Of a DNA stretch of 64,000 bases, positions 43,837 to 55,499 are shown piece by piece. Numbering within the stretch: position 1 is the stretch's first letter; every line of letters starts with the position of its first letter. Origin of the DNA: Physella acuta. Taxonomy: Eukaryota > Mollusca > Gastropoda > Physidae. A program made the position numbers and the translations under genes. The DNA lies in contig NW_026732581.1 in the NCBI RefSeq assembly GCF_028476545.1, positions 510,001-574,000 on the forward strand, given 5' to 3'. The notes beneath the pieces were generated by a model that saw only the letters and a list, made by a program, of their open reading frames with translations, was not told where the DNA came from and made no database searches.

Positions 43837-46800
43837 GTATAGTAGTAAATATGTTTTTCTTGCCTATTTTAAAGTTATTCTTTAATAGTTTGATATATCT
43901 TGAATTGCCATTGACTTGCACCTTAATGTAATATAATATAACATACAAACATCTATTCAGGACTTGACATTTCATTAGAGAGAGAACACTACACAGTGGG
44001 AAAATATTTTTTTTTGTGTCAAGTTACATTGTGTGGAGAACACAAGAAAATAATTATCATTAAAAAAGTTTTAAAAACCCACGTTTTCTGATTGAACTAA
44101 AAAGTAGAAAATAAATGCTATGCATCACAATAAAGCAAGCAATCACTCTACTATAAGCGATCGCAAACTGCGTGCGCATTATTACAAAAAATGAAAAACG
44201 TGGGGCGCCGAAGTAAAAGTTTTTTATCGGTCATTGCTAATATAAGATGTAAAAGTTATATTACTATTGATTAGATAATACTATTGAGTTTTATTAGGGA
44301 GCTTGTAGAGAGTCAACAGTATTAAAAACTGTAAGAAAATCATGGTTCAATCAGAAAAAGTGGGTTTTTTAAAACTTGTTTAATGATAAATTATTTTCTA
44401 CTTTTTAGTCTTTGTCTGTTTGTTTGCATTCAAATCTTGCTATCGATTTTATCTGCTCGCATTCACGTTTTTTTGGGTAAACGAAGACAACTCGTAAAAA
44501 ACACGTGCATTTTCCAATCGTCGTTTCTTCTGTGTTGTCGTTTATTTCACCCTTTTGCCCTCGCGTGCAAACCATTCGACCATCAGCATTTTACTTCCTG
44601 ATCAGTCAGTTTTGCAGAGGTTTGTACACAAACACCGCGTGACCACTACTCAGCCAATCGCATGCTCACTCCTTCAGTAAGCCACAAGAGGGAAAGTACC
44701 GAACCTTGTTTTATCAAATTACAATTACTAGGTTATTTTCCTTTTTTTACAAATTAATAGGGGTCTAAAATGATCAATAAAATTGTTCCTTGGATCAATT
44801 TAGTAATAATAATAATTGAATATTGTATTGTCATCGAAAACAAAGCTTCCCTGAAAATTTCAGGGCGCTAGCTAATTGGGAAGTGTTCGAAATTTCGATC
44901 GCAAGATTTGATTGGAAAAACAAACAAACAAACAAACGCGAAAGCAAGTTAAAGAAAAAGTGGGGGGGGGGGGGGGGGAATAATAGAATATCAGTGAATT
45001 AGAGGTTAAAATAGTGTTTTATAGTTGAGATATTTTAAACGTTTGCACGTTTTTCCTCCATAATAAAAGCGTACACGCAACTGAATTGTAAGGCTTTTAA
45101 ATAAATTAATGTTGCCTTTTTGAACCTGACGGTCCTCGAACAAGTTAAGAAGAGTTCACTTGTTTCTGTAATTTCGACATATGAAGGGATATTTTGCTCT
45201 ACACTACGCCGAGCCGTCTATCGCGCTAGCTAAACTATAAATGAAACTGATTGCTGAAAATTGGGAGGTAGGGGGTTGTTGGACGAATTGTGTGTGTACT
45301 TTTTTTCTTTTGAGTATCGACCCATTTTGCAACAGAATCACTAGTCTTTTCCACTATATTTTCTTAATGTTGGTTCATCTTCTATATATTCTTCTCTAAA
45401 TCCTGTCTCCAAATATTTCTATGGGGATTGTGTTCTACAATGGTCTTCCCCTTTGATATGATGCCAAAAACTTGTTAAAAGAGTGGTCGATCCTTGGAAT
45501 AATAATAATAATTAATTGTATTTTTAAAGTAGATCTTTAAGTTATTGCTCTATGCAAACATTTAGGCCCATACCTTTAAATTGACAGCAGTTTTCTCTAA
45601 CTATTTCATATGACTAAAAATTGCTCTTGCCTTTCAAATACTGGCTTATTTGTCTGCACCCGTCCAAGGTATATTTTATTGTATCTCCTGCCTTGGTAGT
45701 GGCATATTTTACTTTTCCGATTAATTTATCTTTCGTTTTTATAGGGGGGATATTTGTTTCACCTTTTTTTAAAGAAATGTGTTTTCTTCCTATGAAAGTG
45801 CTTTAAGAATTGTAAACATTCTTGTTTTTCTTTTCACTGTTCTTTTCACTTGATGTTTGGGTGAGACAAGACGAGACATTATACAATGTGTAAATCATTA
45901 ACTTGTTACCAGAGTCCGCGGTATTTTCTTTATTTTGCACTATGTGGCAATCTAATTCATCTAATCAATGGAAATATGGAACAACAAAAGCGACAATAAA
46001 TAACCCGTTTTATTCTAATTTTTATCTATTTTTAAGCGAAACCCTACAATTTAATTGTGTGTAAACTTATGCATTTCTTTGACACCTTGCTCTCGTATAC
46101 CGGAGTATTACTACAGAATGGTGTTCATTTACACGTGCAAGCTCTACTCCATTGAGTGGTTATATGCAAAACTGTAATCTTATTTGTTCAATTAACATTT
46201 TCCAAACAATTTGTTTATAACATGCCGGTTTGAGGATGACTATACAATCGAACAGCATTTTTAAAATACTCAAAATGTATTAATATAAACTGCATTTAAT
46301 ACAGGAACATAATTAATAGAGTCTTATTATGTCAGTATTATGTAGTATTACACTTATTATGTGTGTACAGATTGGTAGCATGGTAATGATTGATATGGTG
46401 TTTCAGATATGTAAAGCTGACGTGTGTTATCTGACACATTAAATAGTACAATGTAGCCAGACTAGTAAATCAGTCTTTTATTGCAAGACATAAAAACACG
46501 ACCAAAATATTGTAATTTCTATTGGTTGTTTCACGATAATTTTACGATGGAATAGATGTTTAAGTTACGGTTATGCTGATATAAAGAGCCTAACTGTTAG
46601 GATTGTTACATATAAGTATTTACGTAGATTTAGAGTAGCGTCACTTTTGTTTACGTGTTTTCATTAACCTTCAACCTATAGTCTATTTGAGTATATTGAG
46701 ATCAAAGTATGTAAATAAATAGTACACACACATTTTGTAACATATGAACGATTGGGAGGGAAGTGACATCGAGCGCAGAAAATTTAGATGTTAGGTAGGG

Positions 46801-49800
46801 TATAAAAGGTGCGGTTGGGAAAGCTAGGGGGTCCATTCTCTTATAGGCATCCTAGGTTTCGTGTGATCTCACAAGTAATAAAAGTAACTAATTGTGAAAG
46901 GACTTCGTGTTTGATTCTTGTCGACCCTAACACTATCGGTAAAAAAAACAATTTTTAAAATAAAAAACTTAAATAAGATGATTAGGGATGGAAATTACTG
47001 CTTTTAATTTATTAATTTAAAGCAAGCGTAGCAATCTTTTATGTTAACAATTGTACATATTACTTATATATTTTCAGGACTTGACATTTCATTGGAAAAA
47101 GAATATTATATTGAGGGTAAAGATTTATTCTGTGCCAAGTTACATTGTGTGGAGAACACAAGAGAAGATAATGAAATCTCAGCTCTTGTCAACATGTCAG
47201 TCTATAGGATCAGTGAATTAGAGGGAAAGATTGTGTTGGCGTCTGTATCAGAATCAGATTCAAGAGTTCGAGATTATAAAGTAGCTGGAACAAAAGTTGA
47301 TGGAAAGTTTTCAAAGATATTTGGAGAGCTGACTGTGTCATTTACAAAAACTTCTGAATGTTTTAGTACTGTGTTTGGATGTGATGTGTATTACACAAAT
47401 AGAAGGGGTCTCGTTGAGAAGAAAGAGAACAAAACAAAACCTGTCGACCAAGACAATCGTAAGCCGTTGATGGTGATGACCTTAGAGGCTAAAACTCCAG
47501 AGTTTGATAAAACAATTGATAGAATGTCAGAGTTTCTAAAAACATTTAAATATTCTGATAAGTTAAACAGTGCTGAGTTGAAGATGAGTTTACAGTTTTC
47601 AACAGATGACAGACATTCTAACCAAACTGTAAGTCAAATAAATCATAGAAGAGAGTTACCGGTGGGAGAAAGAGTTGACAACTTAGGTAATCTTACAAGT
47701 GCGATAGAAAGATTGAATAGCTTGTTAGTTGCTCAAGAATCTAAAATTCAGAGACTTGAAAACACAATTAACAACATAACGAATGGACACAAGGACGTTG
47801 AGAATAAATTGGACATACAAAATAAAACTCATCAAGATCTTGTGCAGTTTAAAAAGAACTTAAATGAAAACTTATTAAAAACATCTGAACAGATGGAAGC
47901 AAACAATGAAACACTTGAAATATACAATAGATCAATAAAAGATGTACAAAGTCATTACATTGCTTTAAACAAACAACTGGAGAAAATGAACTACAGTGTG
48001 ATTAATATATCATTGATTTTGTCTCAAAATTCAAATCAAAGGGAACATCTAACTAAAACAATGCAAGATTTGAAAATCGATTTCTTGAACGTGACAAAGG
48101 AAAACAAAGATAGCATAGCGATATTGGAACAACGTCAAAATCTACACATTCAGCAACTAGAAGAAAGAATAAAATTACTGTCAGAAACACAGGCAAAGAC
48201 ATTTAAAGAATTAAAAAACGCTGTAATGCAACTAAACAATACTGATAATGATTTAAACTCAAATCTGGAGGAGACGAACAAATCCATACAAAATCTGATA
48301 AATAAACCAGATCTCTTTAGTGGACTTGAATACGTAAGTTCAAATTTTATCATCTATAACATTTCTTTATAACACAACAGACTCTAAAGTCTAATGCTAA
48401 TGCCTGATTTGGTTTGATATTTCGCATTTTCGACAAAAGATGGTTAAACCACCTAAGTAGAAATACTGTAATTAAGCGAAGTATTTTGAAAATTAGCCCT
48501 AACCCCTTAACACAGACAGTCGCGTTTTCGCGACATACCAATTTAGCGCATAGCATATGCGCATAGGTACATTTATCCTACTGCTATCAGTTGATGTGTA
48601 TTGGGTACGTCCTGACGGTCGTATCTGTACCAATGGTCACGTTGTCGAGTCGAAATTTATGACGTCACACTCTCCTGAATCACGCGCATCGTAAATTTTT
48701 TGACTTCGTAAATCCAGCTTACTTACATTGATTAATATTACTAAATAGTTGATCCGTTTTTGCTACAAAAATTACTAATAGATTTATTATTCACTCTTGT
48801 ATGTATATAAACAGTATAAATCACATATGAGAATAATTTTGGAAGTTATCTGCTAATTACGGTTTGGCGCATTTTCGCGACATCCGGCAGTCAGAAATAA
48901 AATGGAACTTGGGTGCCAAATAGGTAAAACGAAATACGATTCATCGCCAAGCTGTCATTATTATTACTAAACGAGATAAATGGCCCGTTGAGGGAGAGAA
49001 ACAACTGGTGCTAGGTTGATAGTGTTGTCTTTTCTTCTAAATCGAAACAAAAAACAAAATCACCACTTCAACTTTAATTTTAATAATTGCATGAAAGAAA
49101 CTCTGCACGTAAACCACTTTTAAGATTAGACAAAATTGGCTTTTTAATTCATTGTTTACTCGAGAATAAATGACGTCATATAACTGTGTGCACTCTCCGG
49201 CATGAGACATTTTTCTACAATATGCTCCATGTGATGTCATATTTCGTTTTTTCGAATTACTATGCATGTTTTTACTCTGCTTGAGTTTTCTCTATAGCGT
49301 TCTTGACAGATAGATAGACAGACAGCGAAACTATTTTTATAGACGAGAAAAATGGCCCGTTGAGGAAGAATACAACGGGGGCTAGGAAGATTGTGCTGTC
49401 TATTTTCTTTACACTAAAACCAAAACCTAAATCACAACCTTAATTTAATTCAACCGGAAACAAAAATTGACATTGAAACGGATTTTTATCTAGAATCGGT
49501 AATTTAATCTGATTTAATCTTGATCTCCTCGTAGTTACTGCACATTGATACTAAATATAGTTGTAGCCATACTACTAAATATTGAAACTAATCTCAAAAT
49601 TGACAAAAGTCGCATTTAGAGTTTCTTTTAGGTGACTCTACTTTCCCCTCCCCCCCCCCCCCCCCCCCCCCCCCCCCATCCCCACAAACACACTTCAAAT
49701 CACATCTACCGTCCTATTCAACGAAATAGAATTTAAATAGAAAATATACTTCTTCAGTGTACGCCCCCGAAAATTTTAAGTACCCCTCCCCCTCAGGGGA

Positions 49801-52800
49801 GGAAAAAGTCTGAAAGAAACACTGATCGTATGTGTTGCTCATACAGACTAAAGGTAGAGCCTACTTCTATAATTTAGACCTAGTTTCCTACGTTTGGCTG
49901 ATAAACCTCACTCTCGTAGACAGTGGTTTTCAGATATTTTTCTGGGGGTGGGGCACTTGATTTTTTTTTTAAAGAAACTGCAAGCAAACAACTTTTTAGA
50001 TTAGACACATTCATTAGGCGGTAATTTTATTATAGAGTATAGATAACGCCATTTACTTTGAGTTGGGGGGGGGGGCGGTTTAGACGTTCTTTCGCGAAGG
50101 TGGGGATTCGCCCCTACCCGAAGAATTGTATGAAAGAAACTCTTCACGCAAACCACTTAGATTAGACAAAATTGGCTTTTTAATTCAATATTTACTCGAG
50201 AATCAGTGACGTCATATTATTGTGTGCACTCCCCGGGCTTTAGAATATTTTCTATTATATGCTCCTTGTGACGTCATATTTCGTTTTCGTTTTACTATGA
50301 GAGTTTTTATTTTGCTTGTGATTTCTCTATAGCGTTCATGTCAGACAGATAGATACATAGATAAAAAGGCAGTGAAACTATTAGTATAGACGAGAAAAAT
50401 GGCCCGTTGAGGAAGGATACAACGGGCGCTAGGTTGATAGTGCTGTCTCTTTTCTCTAAACTAAAACCAAAACCAAAATCACCACCTATACTTCAAATTT
50501 AAACGGAAACGAAAAATGACATTGAAAACGGATTTTTATCCAGAATCGGCATTTAATCGAATTTAAGCTTGATCTACACGTAGTTACTGCACATTGATAC
50601 TAAACACAGTCGAAGTCAAATCCCTAAACCTTGCACCTAATCTCAAACACGAATTAAGTCGCATTTAGGTGGGGGGGGGGGGGGGGGGCTCCCCACACAC
50701 CCTAAAGCACGTCTACCATTCCATTCAACGAAATATACTTTTTATAGAAAACATATTTTACCTGTGTTCGCCCCCTTCCAAAAAATTTAGTCCACCCTCA
50801 CCCCCGAAAATTTCAAGAACCCCTCCCCTTCTGGGAGGAATATCTCTGAAAGAAACACTGGTCGCATTTGTAGCTCATATAAACTAAAGGTAGAGCCCAC
50901 TTCTATAATATTGACCTTTTTCCTACTTTCGAACGATATAAATTTTACTCAGGCAGACAGTGTTCGTTTTAGTCTTTTTACCGAGGGGGGGGGGGGGGTG
51001 GGGCACTTGAATTTTTGCATGGGCGAATAAATTTCGACGGGTCGGGGAAGGACGACACTGGTAAAATTTATATATTTTCTCTATAAATTAAATTATGCCT
51101 TTTTGGGAGGGGGGAATTAGACGTTCAACCGTCGGGGGGGGGGGGGGGGGGGGGGGAATAGACGTTCTACCGTTGGGGGTGAGGGAGGGGGTAAAGGGGC
51201 TTTGGCCCTAACAGAAGAGAAACTCTTTACGCAAAGCACTTATAACATTAGAAGACACATAATTTAGGCCGTAATGTCAGTATTTTTATTATGGAGTCTC
51301 GATGACGTCATTTATTTAAGGGGGGGGGGGGGGGGGTTCGGCATAGACGATCTACTGGGAGTGGGTCTTCGCCCCTACCCGATGAGATGCATCAAAGAAA
51401 CTGCTTACTAAATCAAATCAAATCAGTGTCATAGTCAGTAGATTACACGGTGGCCCTGTTCTCAACGAAAGCGAACACGTAATGTTTATAGGATCAAACT
51501 CCGCTAAGTCCCGATTTGAAATTTCATTGTTCCGCATTTACATATGGCACTGCTCCCAAGTAGTTAAAAGTTTTAGTATTTTACTTAGGGATGGTATATT
51601 GTTGAATTAGCCTTACATCAATACCGTGCTTAGTTTCGTCAAAAGTAGAAAAGCATAAATGTTTTAAATATTTTTAATATTCAGATAATATTCTGACAAA
51701 TGTTATCAAGTGATTATTTATTTAAAGAAAAAATTGCATAATCAATACATATGTATAAAGTATGATTTAGTCGAATGTCTTTAAAATAATAACATCACCA
51801 CTTTTTACTTCTGCTGCTGCTGTACTAGAGCGCACATTTACAGAAATAAGTTCCTTGTCTCGACAATGTTTAGAAAGTAAACGATATATTAAATTGGCTA
51901 TCTTTTTAAAATAGCTTTAACACATACTAACACTAGTTCTGCGAATATATTTATACACATACAAACACGCACAAACATATATAAGTATATGAATACATAC
52001 ATAAATGTGTATGTATGTATTCTTCGTAGTTGTGTGTATGTGGCGATAATGTTGATGTCGTTAATACAATGTTATTATTAATAAAGAAAAAAGAAATGTT
52101 TAGCTGTCTGAATATACGTGTATGTTTTAATTTCATTCCGTTTCAACTAGTAATAATAAATACAAATATTCGAAATTAATTTAATTTCAGTTAAAATGTG
52201 TCAACATGAACGATCGTGTTTTAACGGACATGATAAAGGCTGGAGTAGATGTCAAAAGAACATTGTGTGTTACCAAGACTGACGGTGGAGGATGGATTAT
52301 TATACAGGTTAATTTTTTTTTTCTTAGCCATTCACCATTTTCCGATATATTTCTGTGCTAATGTATTTATTCTATTGAAAACAGATGTATGATACCAATG
52401 ATAGACACTTAGCTACACACTATAAAAAAAACGTAATAGTTGACCTACATATGCAGTGTTTGTATAATATATTTTGTCTATTTGAAATTACGATGACTCT
52501 AACATGTTTTATCGACATCAAAAAACATCAGCTCTAGTTGTTCTATAAATCTGGTAGACAGCAGATTAATACTCTTATTGGTTTACCCGAAGTCCACAAC
52601 AGTATTTATAATATATCTCATGGTTTTGGGGAGAAAAGCTGAATCTAGTAGTTTATTTTGTTCATCTGAATAAAATTTAGGATATTAAAATAAAATAGAC
52701 AAAATCAGATTATGTGATAAACTACAATATTGATTAGTGCATTTTTTAACACTAAGTATTTGTAAAATATCATTTCTTTTGTATGTTTAAAATTGGGGAT

Positions 52801-54040
52801 TTATTTGGTTTCGAGTTTGAACAGAAGCAAGCGTTAAATTATGTGTTTTATCTCCTGATATGTGTAACTGTCTAATACACAAAGTATTGGAAATATTTAG
52901 AGAGTTAATGTGAATAATATTAGGTCTTTGATTTTATGTAAATTGGTTGTTGTATGATATAACTTGAATCCTAATTGACTTCAAAGATAATTAAGCCTTG
53001 GTATACATCAAATCAACTCAATTAACCCTTTGAGCCCTTGCCTAATTTCTCCCATTTCCTGAGCTCCCAGGGCCAAACCAATTTTTACTTATCTGCTTCT
53101 AACTTTGGCTATAACTTTTGAACCGTTTGAGATAATCAAGCCAAATTTGGTATCCAGACTCAGGATCAAACAACAATGCAGCAATATTCGGAAATTCTTT
53201 ATTTTTTACAATGTATGAACAGAACAATGTATATAAAACGAACACATAATTATATCAACACGTCAAGCAGACTGAAGTTTTACAGAACCACGTGCATCAG
53301 AACTTACTAGAACAGTTTCATTGTCACTGTCAATTTCAATGTCAATATGTTCAGTCTCAAATTCAACGTCACGAGCATCACAATATAGACCAGGAATATT
53401 ATCTTCTTCATCAGAATCAATAAGTAGTTGTATTGCCTGAGATGCAGTCATTCTACTTCTTTTGTTGATATTTCAGTCTTTTGCTTCATCTTTTGCACCA
53501 ACTTTATGTGCTGAAGTCGATGACTGTGGCTCAGCTTTTCGTTTCGGCGGCATTGCTACGAAATGTAAACACTTTAACTTTAAAATCTATTTTTAGAATC
53601 ATAACCCCGCACTAAAAAGACATATACGCAGTTTTAGTCAGTCTTCCGCCTTTTATATTTAATTAGACGGTATACCGGCCGCTAGATCATGGGGCCGGAA
53701 AATCGACTTTTCGGACATATATGCCTAATGTTGAAGCCGGTTTACCGGCCTGGCGGGTTCAAAGGGTTAACCGTAGTTTTACCAATGCTATTATTTCGTA
53801 GAGAAGCGTTTTAATTATTTAAAACGTTTAAAATGTTATCTCGTTTGTAATTTGAAGCATAATTAATCTTTGGAATCAACTTGCTAAAACTTTATTGTAG
53901 TGGTACCGTTTTTCTTACAGAGACGTATCAAAGGTGATGTGAACTTTACAAGAACTTGGAACGATTATAAAAACGGATTTGGTTCAACATCTGGAGACTT
54001 TTGGATCGGAAATGACGTCATTTCTCACTTGACAGATTCG
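43785..54040 (+). CDS. FREP gene D: single-IgSF fibrinogen-related protein (3' partial)
   Basis: Exons with good borders are 47078-48333 (IgSF+ICR), 52191-52307 and 53921-54040 (FBG). The signal-peptide exon 43785-43836 ends in the right phase and is the best candidate for exon 1, though a decayed exon-2 stub lies between. The last FBG exon, which should start GYNELRFD, is not seen before the window ends. Intron 4 aligns with gene A intron 4 to about 55080 and then enters repeats, so the exon is either beyond 64000 or lost. The residue after the FBG Cys is Val (LCVTKTDG) where A and B have Asp. Intron 2 contains a relic of an A-type exon-2 tail, which makes D look like a fusion of two paralogs. 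The role is as for genes A and B: a secreted lectin. Confidence 0.72.
43961..44050 (+). pseudogene. Stub of a FREP exon 2
   Basis: The acceptor TTCAG and GACTTGACATTTCATTAG are intact and encode [15 protein letters not shown]. An extra T in a run of nine T then shifts the frame. Homology stops at CACAAGAAAATAAT, where an inverted-repeat element begins. Confidence 0.85.
44044..44397. mobile_element. Inverted-repeat MITE-like element
   Basis: AAGTTTTAAAAACCCAC and TTTTCTGATTGAAC on the left pair with their complements at 44345-44395. The arms are about 50 bp and the element about 350 bp. It cuts off the FREP exon-2 stub. Confidence 0.65.
45112..45180 (-). mobile_element. SINE fragment
   Basis: TTTTTGAACCTGACGGTC and AGAGTTCACTTGTTTCTGT match the 3' part of the SINE at 8350. 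Confidence 0.5.
45190..46590. other. Gene D intron 1 spacer, no gene seen
   Basis: This is AT-rich sequence with no recognisable exon. The open frame at 45621-45806 is hydrophobic but has no start context or splice phase that fits. Confidence 0.4.
46595..46932 (+). mobile_element. Solo LTR of an LTR retrotransposon
   Basis: This element is 338 bp with inverted ends TGTTAGG/CCTAACA, near-identical 5-bp flanks (CTAAC, CTATC), a TATAAAA at about 46801 and an AATAAA at about 46879. It lies 145 bases before gene D exon 2, in the same orientation. No internal part is present. Confidence 0.7.
47078..48333 (+). CDS. Gene D exon 2: IgSF domain plus coiled-coil ICR
   Basis: The acceptor TTTTCAG ends at 47077 and the donor GTAAGT starts at 48334. 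It reads [21 protein letters not shown], with Cys in [14 protein letters not shown], then an ICR ending PDLFSGLEY. There are 419 codons with no break. It is closer to gene B than to A at the ICR start ([20 protein letters not shown]). Confidence 0.92.
48970..51400. repeat. Tandem duplication of about 1.05 kb with long G/C tracts
   Basis: ATGGCCCGTTGAGG occurs near 48980, 49350 and 50400, and GAAAGAAACTC with a CCACTT follow-on near 49095, 50135 and 51220. Each unit ends in a poly-G or poly-C run of 10-35 bases and contains TGACGTCAT. The array fills gene D intron 2 and is absent from gene A. Confidence 0.75.
51401..51478 (+). pseudogene. Relic of the 3' end of an A-type FREP exon 2
   Basis: The sequence [20 protein letters not shown] with ESEH matches the end of gene A exon 2 (TKSNQVCVLVSRLHGSPVLN with GSEH). 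It is followed by GTAATG where A has GTAAGT, and then by A-type intron sequence. The frame is open, but there is no acceptor before it, so it is probably silent. Confidence 0.85.
52191..52307 (+). CDS. Gene D exon 3: start of FBG domain
   Basis: This exon is 117 nt and phase 0, reading [18 protein letters not shown] and on to [15 protein letters not shown]. The acceptor is TTTCAG. Confidence 0.9.
53036..53766 (-). mobile_element. piggyBac-type non-autonomous element
   Basis: TTAA duplications (53032-53035 and 53767-53770) flank CCCTTTGAGCCC and its inverted partner GGGTTCAAAGGG, the piggyBac end style. The matching point in gene B intron 3 (near 25985) is uninterrupted. It is 731 bp and contains remnants of a transposase N-terminus on the minus strand, but no DDE catalytic core. 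Confidence 0.85.
53263..53553 (-). pseudogene. Remnant of piggyBac transposase N-terminus
   Basis: Two short frames occur. The stretch 53553-53473 is [18 protein letters not shown]-like with a basic PPKRK cluster and ends in a stop. The stretch 53451-53263 (62 codons) is very acidic ([19 protein letters not shown]). Acidic N-termini are usual in piggyBac transposases, so this assignment is inferred from context, not from a catalytic motif. Confidence 0.5.
53921..54040 (+). CDS. Gene D exon 4: middle FBG segment
   Basis: This exon is 120 nt and phase 0, reading [19 protein letters not shown] and on to [14 protein letters not shown]. The donor is GTAAGG. Confidence 0.9.
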
Positions 54041-55080
54041 GTAAGGAAATAATGGCTACTTGAAAAACATGCATGGAAACTGAATTTTGTAATAAAACAT
54101 TACGAAGTAAAACTGAGTAATGTGTTTTAGGGTACTGTGTTAAGTTTATTGTACAACACACACACACACTGCACAAGGTACTTGACATCACTTAATTTCT
54201 TATTCCTAGAAATCAAATTATTCAATACATATATACTCTAGCTTTTAGTACTTGTATTGGCGATTAAATACATTGTAGTAACTAATATGACACGGGTAAT
54301 TACGTATGAAACACGCTCTTTTGGTTGAGTGATTTTTGTATTTTACTAAAATAAAATATTATCTGACAAACTATAATACATCATCTCAATTGACACAACG
54401 TGCACGTATACAACTGTTAAATGTAGTCTATTTAAAAAAAAACATTTTTTATCTTACTATCGGTAAACAAAAGTCTTGTCCAATTCATCGCCAGATTTCA
54501 TATTATTTATATTATTATATGATCTCTGATGAGATACAGTTATTTATTTTTTAATATCTCAACTCTAGAAATAATGTTTTGATTTTATCTTCACGGGTTC
54601 AGGAAAAGCTGAGGTTAGAATTTTACATATCTCGCCTTCCCACCCTCTTTAATTATCCTCAAGTCATTACACCCCTATCATTTTCTCAGAATAACTACCC
54701 CTGTAAATCAATCCCACTCAACAAACAAACTGCAATAGGATAATGACCCATTTTATTATTCAATTGACACCAGTACATAGAGAAATATATAAAATGGTTA
54801 GCGTTATGTAAAGCTTAGGGTTATGAATAGGAGAAGGATCGGACTGGTAAAATGTTGAAATTTAAAGGAGAAGACAGTAATTACAGATCTAGGGTAATAC
54901 ATTTTTGAGAAGAGGTTATTATTGACTAGCAGTGAATGACTGATTAAGTAAGTGAAGGATATTGTAAACAATTGACATTCATACGTGTGTTTAATCTAGA
55001 TATTTCTTGGAAAAAAAATATATTGATCTGGTATTATCATTGCGGAACTAGAAAAAAAAAAGGATCCCCCGCAAAAAATT
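54041..55080 (+). other. Gene D intron 4, part homologous to gene A intron 4
   Basis: It aligns with 5334-6380 of gene A, including ATATCTCAACTCTAGAAATAATG and the TTAATTATCCTCAAGTCAT block. Homology stops just where gene A enters its hexamer array. Confidence 0.75.
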
Positions 55081-55084
55081 TGTG

Positions 55085-55440
55085 TAGCTTGCTTCAATTT
55101 AATTTTAAATTATCTATTTCCTGAATAATTTAACCAATTTTTTAAATTTTTTAAATTTTAAATTTTAAATTTTTATTAACGAGTTACATAATTTAATTAT
55201 TTGTTTGCATTTTGTTTGTTTATTTTTAATTAGTTTAATTTTTTAAATTTTAATTTTTAATTAGTTTAATTATTATTAACTAGTTACGTGATTAGATTTT
55301 AAGTTTTTTATTTTTTTAAATTTTTTAAAATTTTTTAAATTATTAATTTTTACTTTTAAATTTTAATTTGTTTATTTTTTGTTGATTTGTTTGAAATTCC
55401 TTTTATTTCTTTGTATGTTGTTGTTTAAAATAATCTAGTA
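55085..55440. repeat. AT-only low-complexity stretch
   Basis: Long runs of TTTTAAATTTT-like words with almost no G or C. Confidence 0.85.
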
Positions 55441-55499
55441 ACGCTAGCGTATACAAAAGGTAGAAGGTTCTTTGTGTCCTGACTTCCATTTAACCACCA

